Shown: positions 15,838 to 25,174, counted from the stretch's first letter. The stretch is DNA of 64,000 bases from Algoriphagus taiwanensis (GCF_036245645.1 NZ_BTPE01000010.1:122363-186362); one strand, 5' to 3'. A program made the numbers and translations. Notes: generated from the sequence alone by a model not told the origin.

Positions 15838-17574
15838 ATGGGGATAATCAGACGAGTATTTTCATTAGGATTTTTCTTGTTTTGGCTATCTGGACTTTAT
15901 CCACTACTAGCCCAGCAAAACATAGCATTTGGAATAGAAACTATCCCATCCAATGCGGAAGGTAGCCCTATTCGTTCGGTGCTTATCCTGTTGGAAAAGG
16001 ATGGAAAAACCTACTTAGCAGATTCGACAGAACTTGAAAAGTTCACTGATTCCTTTGAGATCAGACCCGGAGGGAGCTTTAGGCAGTTTACTGCTGATTT
16101 GGCCTTGGAAGTTGTAAGAAAACAACCGGAAATAAAATCAGCATCCTATAGACTCTACAATACCGAACTGGGAGGTCCAGTCACTTTTGTACTTACTGCT
16201 GAATTTCTAGAGGAAGGGGATTCTAAAGAACCAATTTTAGAAGAAAAGGCAAGATTCCCTTTGATTTCCCAAACCGAAAAATCAAAACTCACCTGGCTTC
16301 TAAACGGAGGAGGAGGATTTTATCATGAACAAAACGGCCTTTTTGCACAGGGTGCGCAATTCACTCAGGGAAATCCGGTAGCTACTGACCCTGCAGGATT
16401 AGGACCAAGGTTTTGGGGGGAATTTTATATTGAACCCGGTTTGGCGGGTATTACCCAATTGGGTAAATCAAAGATTTTCCCTTATGCTTCAGTTTCCTTC
16501 CTTCTTTCCGGAAGAAACAGCAGCGATATTTATTCGGCAGGAGCAACTGCCTTTGGAGCAGTAGAGCGTCTTTATGGAGGTATTCTATTACCCAGATTAG
16601 GAAAAAATGAAAAACTCAGTTTTGACCTTTCTGCAGGACGACAGTTTTTCCAACTGAATGACGGATTCCTTTTTGCCAAATTCTCAGGCTCTGCTAATGC
16701 TGGAGAGAGAGGTTCTGTGTATTTGAATTCCAGGACAACCTTTCAAATGACTGGTTTGGCAAAAATCCGCTATGGGAAATTTCACCTGGATGGTTTTTTC
16801 CTGGAGCCTCAGGAGCTTTTCAAAGATCGACAAACAGATACCCGATACTTAGGCAGCTCATTGCAATTCCAAGACAATAAGCATTGGGATTTGGGTTTAA
16901 GCTACATTTCGATTATCAATTCCTTATCCCAATACAGCACTACCGGGAATCCTATTCCCTGGGAGGGCTTGCGAGTCATCAACCCTAAGCTATGGATCAA
17001 CAACTTGGGACAAAAGGGCATTTTCCTAAAATCAGAATTTGCCTACCAAACGCATGCAGATGCAGATATAAAAGCGCTAGGTTGGTACATTGGAGGAGGG
17101 CTTCTTAAAAAAGCATGGAAAGGAAGTCCATCTTTCTACTACAGATTTGCCTACATGCAGGGAGATGATCCTGCTACTCCTACCTATGAACGATATGATG
17201 CACTCCTCACAGGAGGACTGGGAAATTGGGTTCAGGGATTAAACTTCAGAAAAATATCAGGAGACGGAAACTTCCTCACCCACAGGGTAGAAGTAAAGGG
17301 GTATTTGAAAAAAAATATGGAGCTCTCTCTGGATTACTTTCATTTTCGCGCGGATCAATTAAATAATCAGGGAGGCCTACCTCCTATCAATTCTTTCAGT
17401 TCCAAATCCATTGGGCAGGAAGTGACTGCTACTTTCAGATACTTCTTTGCAAAGAATTACCTCTTCTTAGGGATATTCACCTGGGGAGATCCGGGGAAGG
17501 CCATAACTGAAAATTTTGAAACTCAAACCCCAGATTGGTTATCCTTTCAGGGAACGGTATTTCTTTTCTTTTAA
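15838..17574 (+). CDS. Outer-membrane beta-barrel protein with POTRA-like N-terminal region
   Basis: This 578-residue protein has a signal peptide ending LLAQ. Residues of about 75-125 alternate as strand-helix-strand-strand (TADLALEVVRKQPEIKSASY then PVTFVLTAEF), which resembles a POTRA domain; that is my inference. The rest is a long series of amphipathic strands with aromatic girdles and ends in VFLFF, the terminal aromatic typical of barrels recognised by BAM. The barrel section recalls alginate-export/porin-type proteins. It is likely a channel or receptor for the substrate of the two SDRs. No precise family can be assigned. Confidence 0.65.
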   Translation: MGIIRRVFSLGFFLFWLSGLYPLLAQQNIAFGIETIPSNAEGSPIRSVLILLEKDGKTYLADSTELEKFTDSFEIRPGGSFRQFTADLALEVVRKQPEIKSASYRLYNTELGGPVTFVLTAEFLEEGDSKEPILEEKARFPLISQTEKSKLTWLLNGGGGFYHEQNGLFAQGAQFTQGNPVATDPAGLGPRFWGEFYIEPGLAGITQLGKSKIFPYASVSFLLSGRNSSDIYSAGATAFGAVERLYGGILLPRLGKNEKLSFDLSAGRQFFQLNDGFLFAKFSGSANAGERGSVYLNSRTTFQMTGLAKIRYGKFHLDGFFLEPQELFKDRQTDTRYLGSSLQFQDNKHWDLGLSYISIINSLSQYSTTGNPIPWEGLRVINPKLWINNLGQKGIFLKSEFAYQTHADADIKALGWYIGGGLLKKAWKGSPSFYYRFAYMQGDDPATPTYERYDALLTGGLGNWVQGLNFRKISGDGNFLTHRVEVKGYLKKNMELSLDYFHFRADQLNNQGGLPPINSFSSKSIGQEVTATFRYFFAKNYLFLGIFTWGDPGKAITENFETQTPDWLSFQGTVFLFF

Positions 17575-17584
17575 AAATTAATTT

Positions 17585-18040
17585 ATGTCAACATCTACTT
17601 ACACCCCTGCTTCCATTTGGAAAGGTGCCCTCGTTGGAGGTTTGATAAATACTTTCATCAATGGGGTGATCAATTGGTTCCAAGTAAAAGATCTCGATTC
17701 TGTTTTAGTCACTGACAATTTGATTTCAACAGAAGCACACACCTTATTTTCTGGAGCCGTCCCCTTAGCCGTCAGTTTAGCATTTATTTTATCCGGTGTA
17801 GCCTATGCCTCCACCAAAGTCCCCGATAAGCCTGCTTACTTTCCGAGATATTTTTTAAAATCCCTTCAGTATGCCTTTTCTGCTTTTGGAATGGTAGTGA
17901 CGCTTGGAGTGCTTTGGCAGCGATGGATGGGATCTGTGGAAATTTCCCCGATAACAGCCGCAATCTGGGCAGGAATTATTGCAGGAATTGTTTCTGTGAT
18001 TGTTAATTTAATGGTAGTAACTGACTTGGTAAAGAAATGA
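17585..18040 (+). CDS. Four-helix integral membrane protein, unknown
   Basis: I do not recognise this 151-residue protein. Four hydrophobic segments are visible: about 12-30 (ALVGGLINTFINGVINWF), 55-75 (AVPLAVSLAFILSGVAYA), 95-112 (YAFSAFGMVVTLGVLW) and 122-145 (ITAAIWAGIIAGIVSVIVN). There is no signal peptide and no catalytic motif. It starts 10 bp after the barrel gene and overlaps the next gene by 4 bp, so it belongs to the same transcript and is probably an inner-membrane partner. Confidence 0.8.
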   Translation: MSTSTYTPASIWKGALVGGLINTFINGVINWFQVKDLDSVLVTDNLISTEAHTLFSGAVPLAVSLAFILSGVAYASTKVPDKPAYFPRYFLKSLQYAFSAFGMVVTLGVLWQRWMGSVEISPITAAIWAGIIAGIVSVIVNLMVVTDLVKK

Positions 18041-18741
18041 AACATAAGCTCACCTTTCTTTTTTTCTGTTTGACTCTCAGTTTTGGTATGGCTCAAAATA
18101 AAAAAGACTATTCCAATGGCGTCCCTATCACCAAAGGAACTTGGTTTAGCAGCTTGAGTCTATCGGCAAACTCACGGACAGGAGAAAATGACCGGCAACT
18201 ATTCGCAACCTATATCGAACAGCAAAGAAACGGCTTCAATCTACGGGTCGATCCAGGATATGTCATCAAAGACAATCTAGGTATTGGAATTGGTTTGCTG
18301 TACGGTAGTCGAAAAGATGAAAGTATTCAGCAATCCTCTGACGGAGTGATCTCAAATGTAAACTCTGCAGAAAGGAAGTTTGAAATCAGACCCTATGTCA
18401 AGAATTTCATCCCTTTGGGAGAAAGTAACCGCTTTTACATTGTCATCCCCACTGAATTACAAATTGGATTCGGAAATGGAATCCAAGAGACCACCACAGA
18501 TGGGGTATTGACAAGAGAGTTTACAGATGGAATTTATTACGGTCTGGGGATGAGACCGGGAATGCTGGTTTTTATCCGTGAAAATTTCGGATTTGAAGTC
18601 AATGTCGGTGCTCTTGGAATCAGTCGGACTATCATCACCAGCGAAGCAACCGGTCTGCCGGACTCCAAAGTGAATTCCGGCGATCTTAGCCTGAAAATCA
18701 ACTTGTTGGAACTGTCACTTGGATTCTCCATTTACCTATGA
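18037..18741 (+). CDS. Small outer-membrane beta-barrel protein
   Basis: This 234-residue protein has a signal peptide (MKHKLTFLFFCLTLSFGMAQ) and then alternating strand patterns such as GTWFSSLSLSANSRTG, NLRVDPGYVIKDNLGIGIGLLYG and LEISLGFSIYL-like C-terminal strands ending in a hydrophobic residue. It resembles the OmpW/porin-like 8-strand barrels common in Bacteroidota. It is translationally coupled (ATGA overlaps) to both neighbours. No ligand can be inferred. Confidence 0.75.
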   Translation: MKHKLTFLFFCLTLSFGMAQNKKDYSNGVPITKGTWFSSLSLSANSRTGENDRQLFATYIEQQRNGFNLRVDPGYVIKDNLGIGIGLLYGSRKDESIQQSSDGVISNVNSAERKFEIRPYVKNFIPLGESNRFYIVIPTELQIGFGNGIQETTTDGVLTREFTDGIYYGLGMRPGMLVFIRENFGFEVNVGALGISRTIITSEATGLPDSKVNSGDLSLKINLLELSLGFSIYL

Positions 18742-19802
18742 AAAAGATAAGCATTAGAATTTCCCTCCTATTTCTGGCATTTTCAATACTCACTTTTTCC
18801 TGTATTGATGAAAACTTTTTTGGTAAATCTTCCCTGAAGCAAATCCGCTATTTCACAGTATCGGGGCAATTGGGAAATACTCAGATCATTGAGGACAGCC
18901 TTTTGATTCGACTTTCTGTCGGTTCAAAAGTAGATATTACCCAACTGGCTGCAGATTCTATCGGCCTCAGTTCTTACGCTAAGGTCACTCCTGCACAAGG
19001 TGAGGCTCAGGATTTTTCCTCCCCCGTCACCTATCAAGTTCAAGCTGAGGATGGTTCCCTAGCCAGCTATCAGGTCATTGTAACCAAGCAATCTGAAAAC
19101 CAGCAATTGGAAAACTCAGAGTTTGAGGATTGGTACACGCCTGCCGGCAAAAACTATGAGGAGCCTGGAAAAGATGCCAATTCGATATGGGCCTCGGGAA
19201 ATGCCGGGGTAGTGACCTTGGGTGATGCAAACGTAGAGAAATTTGAGGTAGCGCCGGGTGATTTTTCGGCCAGGTTAATCACACGTGATCTGGGTCCTTT
19301 GGCCCAATTGGTAGGCCAGAGAATGGCTGCCGGTTCCATGTTTACCGGGAAATTCGTTTTGGACATTTCCAATCCTCTTAATTCTACCCAATTCGGAATC
19401 GCATTCACCGGCAAGCCAAAAAGCTTCACCATTAACTATTCCTATTCTCCAGGAGAAGTTTACCGAAATGGTAAAGGCCAGGTTTTGGAAAAAGAAGACC
19501 AAGCTGACATTTATCTCTTACTCGAAAACAGATCCGGTTCTGAAATTAAGCGGATTGGAACTGCCTGGTTAAGAAGCGGAGAGTCAATCGCAGAATTGAA
19601 GGATGTTACTGTGCCGGTCATATATGGCCCAATTCCTCCTGATTCCCCTTCATTTTGGTTTCCGGCCAACGGGCAATTTGGCTCCGCAAACGAAGAAGTG
19701 ACCCACCTGACTTTGGTCTTTGCATCCAGTGCCGAAGGAGCCAATTTTGAGGGTGGAGTAAATAGTACCTTAATTATTAATTCCGTCAAATTGAACTATT
19801 GA
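18738..19802 (+). CDS. PCMD-domain surface lipoprotein
   Basis: This 354-residue lipoprotein has a signal with lipobox ending TFSC. After it come a beta-sandwich-like region of about residues 30-120 (YFTVSGQLGNTQ...TYQVQAEDGSLASYQVIVTKQ, like DUF5018-type modules) and a PCMD (putative carbohydrate metabolism) domain starting at NSEFEDWYTPAGKNYE, with a jelly-roll-type C-terminus. PCMD proteins are common near Bacteroidota glycan loci, but their activity is undetermined. It is coupled to the barrel gene upstream by a 4-bp overlap and ends the SDR-led operon. Confidence 0.78.
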   Translation: MKKISIRISLLFLAFSILTFSCIDENFFGKSSLKQIRYFTVSGQLGNTQIIEDSLLIRLSVGSKVDITQLAADSIGLSSYAKVTPAQGEAQDFSSPVTYQVQAEDGSLASYQVIVTKQSENQQLENSEFEDWYTPAGKNYEEPGKDANSIWASGNAGVVTLGDANVEKFEVAPGDFSARLITRDLGPLAQLVGQRMAAGSMFTGKFVLDISNPLNSTQFGIAFTGKPKSFTINYSYSPGEVYRNGKGQVLEKEDQADIYLLLENRSGSEIKRIGTAWLRSGESIAELKDVTVPVIYGPIPPDSPSFWFPANGQFGSANEEVTHLTLVFASSAEGANFEGGVNSTLIINSVKLNY

Positions 19803-19804
19803 AG

Positions 19805-19820
19805 AGCCAAGAATTTGGCT
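19805..19820. terminator. Possible hairpin between convergent genes
   Basis: A 6-bp perfect stem (AGCCAA / TTGGCT) with a GAAT loop fills the 19-bp gap between the PCMD gene and the convergent tetR gene. It has no T-tract, so function as a bidirectional terminator is only plausible. Confidence 0.35.
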
Positions 19821-19821
19821 A

Positions 19822-20496
19822 TCACCCATTCTGATAATCTGATTTAAGGGTCTTCATTACCTCCAGGTATTGTTCTTTGCCTTTGACGGTGAGAAATGGA
19901 CTAAAGACATTCAAAATTCCGGCAAGATAAATCGGCTTGACTTCTTCAAACAACTTATCGTTGTCGTAAAGAGAATAGGATGAAATCCATGTGGTCATCG
20001 TATTGATGAATTGGAAGCGGAAGATATGCTTTGGAAACTCTTCCAGTATCTCTTCAGTAAGAAGCCCATGATCTACAAGGGATCGAACCATTGCGAAAGG
20101 CTTATCTTTCCTATTGTTCCAGGTTGTCGTGATTTGATCAAAAAGCGTCTTCTGGGATTGACTGGCCAGAGAGATAAATCGAATGGTCGAACGATTTTCA
20201 AACTGTATGTCCATGATTTTGGAAACAAAATCCAGGAATGTAAAAAAAGAAGGGGCTTGGGCAACAGAGTCGCTGATAGAAATCTCAGCTACCTCCTTTT
20301 CATAAATCTCAGCTAATCCTACAAACAAATGATCCTTGGTCGGGAAATAATTGGTGATCCCCCCAATGGTGATTCCTATGATTTTGGATAATTCCCTAAG
20401 AGTCAAAAAAACTCCTTCTTCATTTAAAATCCTCCTAGATTCAAAAAGGATGTTTTCCTGAGTTTTTTTTCCTTTGGTTTTCTTTTCTACAGTCAT
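19822..20496 (-). CDS. TetR/AcrR family transcriptional regulator
   Basis: This 224-residue regulator has an N-terminal helix-turn-helix: a lysine-rich lead, then ILFESRRILNEEGVFLTLRE, the recognition segment LSKIIGITIGGITNYFPTKDHLF, and a helical ligand-binding C-terminal domain. TetR proteins usually repress neighbouring genes and are released by a small ligand. It is convergent with the SDR-led operon rather than divergent, so it could regulate that operon from a distance or itself. No operator palindrome was obvious in 20497-20811. Confidence 0.88.
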   Translation of the reverse strand: MTVEKKTKGKKTQENILFESRRILNEEGVFLTLRELSKIIGITIGGITNYFPTKDHLFVGLAEIYEKEVAEISISDSVAQAPSFFTFLDFVSKIMDIQFENRSTIRFISLASQSQKTLFDQITTTWNNRKDKPFAMVRSLVDHGLLTEEILEEFPKHIFRFQFINTMTTWISSYSLYDNDKLFEEVKPIYLAGILNVFSPFLTVKGKEQYLEVMKTLKSDYQNG

Positions 20497-20811
20497 AATG
20501 GGCCTAAATGTCGAATAGAACTTGCCTCCTATCCAACTTTAATCTGATCAAAAACTAAACTAGAGAAATTGCTTCTATTCTTTAAGTCACTCATGTAAAA
20601 ACCAAACTTTATTAAAAATAGGATTAAAAAAAGACTCATTAGAGTATTCCAAAGTTTTTTTAAGAAGGGTGATTCTGGATAAAATTTTAACGAGGTAAAA
20701 AAACCAGACCTTCTTTGGTCCACCATCCTAATCTCCCATCATGATCGATTTTTAGCCAGCTCTATCCACCATCTGAATGCGGAATTGAAAAAAAACCAAA
20801 AAAAATCAATT
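20497..20811. other. Intergenic region upstream of tetR
   Basis: These 315 bp lie between the start of the tetR gene and the stop of the FAD-oxidoreductase gene, both on the minus strand. The DNA is AT-rich with several A and T tracts. I see no convincing gene, RNA or repeat. It should contain the tetR promoter, but no TTTG/TAnnTTTG pair stood out. Confidence 0.5.
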
Positions 20812-22458
20812 TTAATTCAGTTCATTTTCCAACACCTGTTTCTCCTCAATCAAGACATTTCTCAGCTTTTCATATCCTAATTCCTGTACCGATACCTTTT
20901 CATCAATTGACAAAGATGCCGCAGCTGCCGCACTTTGGCCCAAAATCATAAAAACAGGTTCCATCCGGATGGATCCAAAGGCGGTGTGCGAACTGGACAC
21001 ACATACGGAGACGAGAAGATTTTTACATTCCTCTTCTCTAGGAACCAAGGTGCCGTAGGAAATGGAATAAGGCTGCTTGGGGTGCACACCGATATCCCCC
21101 TCGTTTTGGACAAAACCTCCTGGAGTCACAAAGCGCTGAGTATTGTGTGAATCCAGTGAATACGAACCCATGCCCACAGATTGGGGAACCACCTTGGCCC
21201 CAAGCACATCGTGTTCGGTCATGACGTAGGATCCTATCATTCTTCTGGCTTCCCGAACATAGATCTGATGCGGCCAATTACCATTGTCGGTAAATTCATC
21301 TTTGGCCAATCCGTAATTGCCTATCTCATTTCTCACATTTTCAGGAACCCGGCTATCATTTGCCAGAAAATACATCAAGCCTTTCTGGTAATCTTCGTGC
21401 TCCCGAATGATTTCCTTTCTCCGCTCATAGCTTGCTTCCGGATAATCGTAATTTTTTCCGATGTAGTCCGTGCTGAAGGGACCATGATTATTGGTGTCTG
21501 TCTTCAGATTCGGAATCGGGTCAAATTTCCAAAAGGTCTCATTCCAGCCAGCGGCATAAACCCGGGCCAGCAGTTCATAGCGATTGGAATCGTAGTTGGT
21601 GGGTTTGGGAAAAGGAATACGATTATCAGGATTTCTGCTCAATGCCATTCGGAAATTGTAGGCTTGTAACCGTCGGTCTCCTTCCCCGTTTTTGCCCGGA
21701 TTCTCAGGAGAAATCTCAGGTAAAAGCCCACTGCTTGGATCACCCGGTATCCTATAGGCCGAGATAGAGTCCATGAAATAATGCCGGTGCTGATAGACTC
21801 CGACTTGCACTCCATTCCAAGTTTCCCCATAAACCGAATTAGCTTCTCTGCCCACATGGTAGCTTACACCGGCTGCAGCCATCAAATCCCCTTCATAAGT
21901 CGCATCGATGAAGACTTTACCCCTGTACTTTTTGCCAGAAAGGGTCTGAATCGAGACAATCTCCCCATTCTTTTTGATCACTCCCTTTTCCCGATCCAGC
22001 CATTCATCCCGATGGACTACAAGCTGAAACTCCTCCACCCAATCCTCAAAAATCTGCTCTGCCACATGCGGTTCAAAAATCCACATGGTCCGGTTTTCCC
22101 CGTCAATGGCCGGAGTCCCTTGCCCTTTGTTGCCATACTCCTCCCGCTTTTGCCATTTCCAAGCCGAATCTTGGGCATAGTGTAGATAAACCCGATGGTA
22201 AAATTCCCTAGCCAATCCCCCGATGACCACCTTGTTCCCCGTATCAGTAAACCCCAAACCACCTGAAGACAATCCCCCCAAATGGATATCCGGAGAAACC
22301 ACAATGACGGACTTCCCCATCTTCTTTGCCTGCACTGCTGCAGTAATAGCGGAAGAAGTACCTCCATAAACAATGATATCGGCTTCATAGCTTCCTTCCC
22401 GAACCGACGAACAGGCGATCAGAAAGGAGAAGATTAGGGAAGCGAATAGGAGTCTCAT
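20812..22458 (-). CDS. FAD-dependent oxidoreductase (FAD_oxidored family), lipoprotein
   Basis: This 548-residue protein has a lipoprotein signal (lipobox FLIAC) followed at once by a Rossmann FAD-binding motif, IIVYGGTSSAITAAVQAKKMGK, and LGGLSSGGLGFTDTG, the signature of the FAD-dependent oxidoreductase family PF12831. C-terminal blocks include RVPENVRNEIG and GSIRMEPVFMILGQSAAAA. These lipid-anchored enzymes are common in Bacteroidota and Planctomycetota sugar-degradation regions, and substrates are mostly unknown. A 7-bp tandem repeat lies directly upstream. It shares orientation with the DUF6807/oxidoreductase genes. Confidence 0.87.
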   Translation of the reverse strand: MRLLFASLIFSFLIACSSVREGSYEADIIVYGGTSSAITAAVQAKKMGKSVIVVSPDIHLGGLSSGGLGFTDTGNKVVIGGLAREFYHRVYLHYAQDSAWKWQKREEYGNKGQGTPAIDGENRTMWIFEPHVAEQIFEDWVEEFQLVVHRDEWLDREKGVIKKNGEIVSIQTLSGKKYRGKVFIDATYEGDLMAAAGVSYHVGREANSVYGETWNGVQVGVYQHRHYFMDSISAYRIPGDPSSGLLPEISPENPGKNGEGDRRLQAYNFRMALSRNPDNRIPFPKPTNYDSNRYELLARVYAAGWNETFWKFDPIPNLKTDTNNHGPFSTDYIGKNYDYPEASYERRKEIIREHEDYQKGLMYFLANDSRVPENVRNEIGNYGLAKDEFTDNGNWPHQIYVREARRMIGSYVMTEHDVLGAKVVPQSVGMGSYSLDSHNTQRFVTPGGFVQNEGDIGVHPKQPYSISYGTLVPREEECKNLLVSVCVSSSHTAFGSIRMEPVFMILGQSAAAAASLSIDEKVSVQELGYEKLRNVLIEEKQVLENELN

Positions 22459-22496
22459 TGGGAATTGGGTAAAGGGTAAAGAGTTACTAATAAATA

Positions 22497-22608
22497 GTTA
22501 TTGGTTATTGGCAATTGATCATTGATAATTGGTTATTGGTTATTGGTCATTGATCATTGGTCATTGATCATTGATCATTGGTTATTGATTATTGGTTATT
22601 GGAAATTG
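22497..22608. repeat. Heptanucleotide tandem repeat, 16 units
   Basis: Sixteen consecutive 7-bp units of the form (G/A)NNATTG fill most of the 154-bp gap between two minus-strand genes; common units are GTTATTG and ATCATTG. Units vary at positions 2-3 but never lose the ATTG core. On the gene-sense strand this reads CAATNNY. It is non-coding. It lies just upstream of the FAD-oxidoreductase start and just downstream of the DUF6807 stop, so a length change could affect expression. Confidence 0.9.
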
Positions 22609-22612
22609 ATTT

Positions 22613-23674
22613 TCAATTTTTCCCAAAACTCTCCGCTTCGGAATTCAGCTGGCCATCTCCGGGATTTTCACCCGAAAAGACCAAAATCCGATAGTTGAAA
22701 GTCACTGACTCTCCTGCTTTCAAGCCAAAATTCAATACATCCTTTCCTCCGCTCAGCTCCTTTTGACCCAAAGGATTGGCAGAGAACAATCCATATCCCC
22801 GAGCATGCCAATAGGTAGGATAGCCGGGATTGGAAGGATGATCCAAAATCACCACTGATATCTTCTCCTTTTCAATTTGTCCATTGAGTGTCACCCATTC
22901 TCCCCGGGTACCCCAAACGTCATCCCCCTCTTTTCCGGCACTGCTTCGATATTTCCCGGTCACACCCTCATTATTGAGACTGGGAACCGTGGTCGGAATC
23001 CCATTGGCATCGGTAAACAGCTCGGGTTTGTTGGAGGGATGCTCCAGTTCTCGGGCGACGCGGATGGCAAATACTCCTTCCTTATTATCCTTCATGGATA
23101 TCGGCTCGTCCTGTGCGGTAAGTGTCGTGATTCGATCTATGGTCCGTTTTTTTCCTTCTGAGGAAAAAACAAACCGAGTCTTTTCTTTCAGCAAAACCTT
23201 CCCATCCGGAGCCAACCAGTCCATGGTCACTTCCAATTCAGCGGAATTTTTGTTTTCCTTGAGATCAGTGATTCCGGTATGTCGGATAGTTCCGTATCGG
23301 TCTTTTTTGTCAGCCGGAATTGCATCGGAATTATTCCAAAAGTCCAGGCCATTCACATCTCCATAATTCATCCAATGTCCGATATGGTGGGGATGGTCCA
23401 CCCGCTCTCCGGCTCTTGGTGCCAAAGGAAACCCTCGGGTGATTTCATGCCCTCCAGCGGTGATAATGGGATAAAGCACCGGCTTGGCGATGGTCTCAGG
23501 ATAGTAATAGGCTGTAAAAAGCTCATCCCCAATCCTTACTTCCACCTTGTTTTCAGCATCTATCCGGATCAGCTTCACTGATTCATTTTGTGCCTGAAGT
23601 GGAGTGTTCATTGTGCAAAAGAGGGACAGCAGAACCCCTGCTGTCCCCCATTGGATTTTTTTGATCGATTGCAT
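22613..23674 (-). CDS. DUF6807 / PmoA-family exported protein
   Basis: This 353-residue protein has a signal peptide ending LQAQ. It carries the conserved core of the DUF6807 (methane-oxygenase PmoA-named) family: YYYPETIAKPVLYPIITAGG, GFPLAPRAGERVDHPHHIGH and DVNGLDFWN. The histidine pair in DHPHH is conserved and could bind metal; this is inference. Despite the name there is no link to methane oxidation. The family recurs in Bacteroidota/Planctomycetota sugar loci beside Gfo/Idh/MocA oxidoreductases, as here (the upstream gene's stop is 3 bp from this start). Confidence 0.87.
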   Translation of the reverse strand: MQSIKKIQWGTAGVLLSLFCTMNTPLQAQNESVKLIRIDAENKVEVRIGDELFTAYYYPETIAKPVLYPIITAGGHEITRGFPLAPRAGERVDHPHHIGHWMNYGDVNGLDFWNNSDAIPADKKDRYGTIRHTGITDLKENKNSAELEVTMDWLAPDGKVLLKEKTRFVFSSEGKKRTIDRITTLTAQDEPISMKDNKEGVFAIRVARELEHPSNKPELFTDANGIPTTVPSLNNEGVTGKYRSSAGKEGDDVWGTRGEWVTLNGQIEKEKISVVILDHPSNPGYPTYWHARGYGLFSANPLGQKELSGGKDVLNFGLKAGESVTFNYRILVFSGENPGDGQLNSEAESFGKN

Positions 23675-23677
23675 AAC

Positions 23678-25036
23678 TCAATATTGGAATGGCTTGCCTC
23701 CGGCTAGGACTTCTTGCTTTTCCTCATCAAAAGTCACAAACTGACCGGTTCTCAGCGCCGCCGTAGTCATGATATTGGCGATGGAGTGATTGTATCCGGC
23801 CATTACGTCTGCATTGGGCTTTTTGCGTGAGCGAACGCACTCCATCCAGTTGCGCATATGGGCAGAAGTCATGTCATCAGCCCCGGTGTTGGCACCGGTT
23901 TCCACTTTCACGGCTTCGCCCAAAGCCATTTCCTGCAGCAGGTTTTCCTGCATTCCCATGGCTCGGGCCTGATTGGCTCGAAGCCCTCCGTTTGGAGAGA
24001 TTTTATTCGTATCCAAATTCAACTCTCCTGCATTGGAATAATAGATTTCTTTGGTGCCTCCAGCGGAATTGGTAAAACGTGAGGAGTAAATCACCTGGAA
24101 ACCTTTGGACATGTCATTCAATGGGCCATAGTCAAATACCGCGGTCATGGTATCGAAATTCTGCCGACCGTCTTTCCAAAGGTAAATTCCCCCATTGGCT
24201 GCCACACTCCTCGGATGAGGCAAGTCGGTAAACCAATGCACGGTATCAATCTGATGGGCCATCCACTGTCCGGGAATACCGGAAGAATAAGGCCAGAATA
24301 GACGAAACTCTAAGTATTTTCTCGGATCCCAATCGGTCTTAGGCCGGTTCATCTGGTAGCGATCCCAGTCAGTATCCTCTTTTCGGATCTGACCCACCAA
24401 ATCCGGTCTTCTCCAACGTCCGGGTTGATTGACATTCCAAGTCATTTCTACTGCCACAATATCTCCAAACTTGCCCGCTTTGATAAAATCATGCGCCTGG
24501 TGATAATTGATCCCGCTTCGACGCTGGGAACCCACTTGCACGATCTTCCCGGTTCGGAGCACCGCTTCCTTGGCCGCTCGGTTGTCAGCCATAGTTTCTG
24601 CGAAGGGCTTTTCTACGTAAGCATCCCTTCCGGCTTCCACTGCCTCTTTGCAATGCAAGGCATGCTGAAAATCAGCCGTGGAAATAATCACCGCGTCCAC
24701 GTCTTTACGATCGTAGAGTTCATCGTTATTTCTACAGGCGGCGATATCCAAACCCGCTTTTTCCTTGACAAAGGCTTGGGCTTCATCTCTTCTTCGGCTC
24801 CAGATATCCGAGACAGCGGTAAACTGGAAGTTCATTTCCTTGGCATGGATCTGCATGGCGGGAACCAAAGCTCCCCGACATCGGTCGGAAAAGCCGACAA
24901 TGCCCACATTCACCCGGTCATTGGCTCCGAGGATTCGGCTATAACTTTTAGGCGAAAAGGCCATGGCACCCAAGCTAAAGCCGGCTGTGCCCAAGGCGGT
25001 TTTTTTGAGAAAATCTCTTCTTGAATTATCGTTCAT
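23678..25036 (-). CDS. Gfo/Idh/MocA family oxidoreductase, Tat-exported
   Basis: This 452-residue protein begins with a twin-arginine signal (NDNSRRDFLKKTALGTAGF), so it is folded with cofactor before export. Then come the NAD(P)-binding Rossmann domain (VNVGIVGFSDR), the EKPFAETMADN motif holding the conserved Lys-Pro, and the C-terminal sugar-binding domain (WPYSSGIPGQWMAHQIDTVHWF, GGIYLWKDGR). Tat-exported members oxidise or rearrange glycosides in the periplasm. It is 3 bp upstream of DUF6807 and 138 bp downstream of the TIM-barrel gene in transcription order. Confidence 0.92.
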   Translation of the reverse strand: MNDNSRRDFLKKTALGTAGFSLGAMAFSPKSYSRILGANDRVNVGIVGFSDRCRGALVPAMQIHAKEMNFQFTAVSDIWSRRRDEAQAFVKEKAGLDIAACRNNDELYDRKDVDAVIISTADFQHALHCKEAVEAGRDAYVEKPFAETMADNRAAKEAVLRTGKIVQVGSQRRSGINYHQAHDFIKAGKFGDIVAVEMTWNVNQPGRWRRPDLVGQIRKEDTDWDRYQMNRPKTDWDPRKYLEFRLFWPYSSGIPGQWMAHQIDTVHWFTDLPHPRSVAANGGIYLWKDGRQNFDTMTAVFDYGPLNDMSKGFQVIYSSRFTNSAGGTKEIYYSNAGELNLDTNKISPNGGLRANQARAMGMQENLLQEMALGEAVKVETGANTGADDMTSAHMRNWMECVRSRKKPNADVMAGYNHSIANIMTTAALRTGQFVTFDEEKQEVLAGGKPFQY

Positions 25037-25174
25037 GGTTTTTTGGGTTTCTATGGTTAAAGTTTTGAGTTAATGGTTATTTGTTAATGGTTAATAAATT
25101 AAAGTCTAGCAGGATGGATTTTGAATAATAATGACTTCCTGATTTTACTTGCAAAACTGCCCACTGCTTACCGT

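Noticed and set aside
20529..20726. 65-codon open frame on the minus strand upstream of tetR
   Set aside because: Composition is that of AT-rich intergenic DNA, there is no recognisable motif, and it would occupy the tetR promoter region.
22497..22608. CRISPR-like reading of the regular repeat array
   Set aside because: Units are 7 bp with no spacers, and no cas genes are present; it is a microsatellite. No CRISPR array was found elsewhere in the window.
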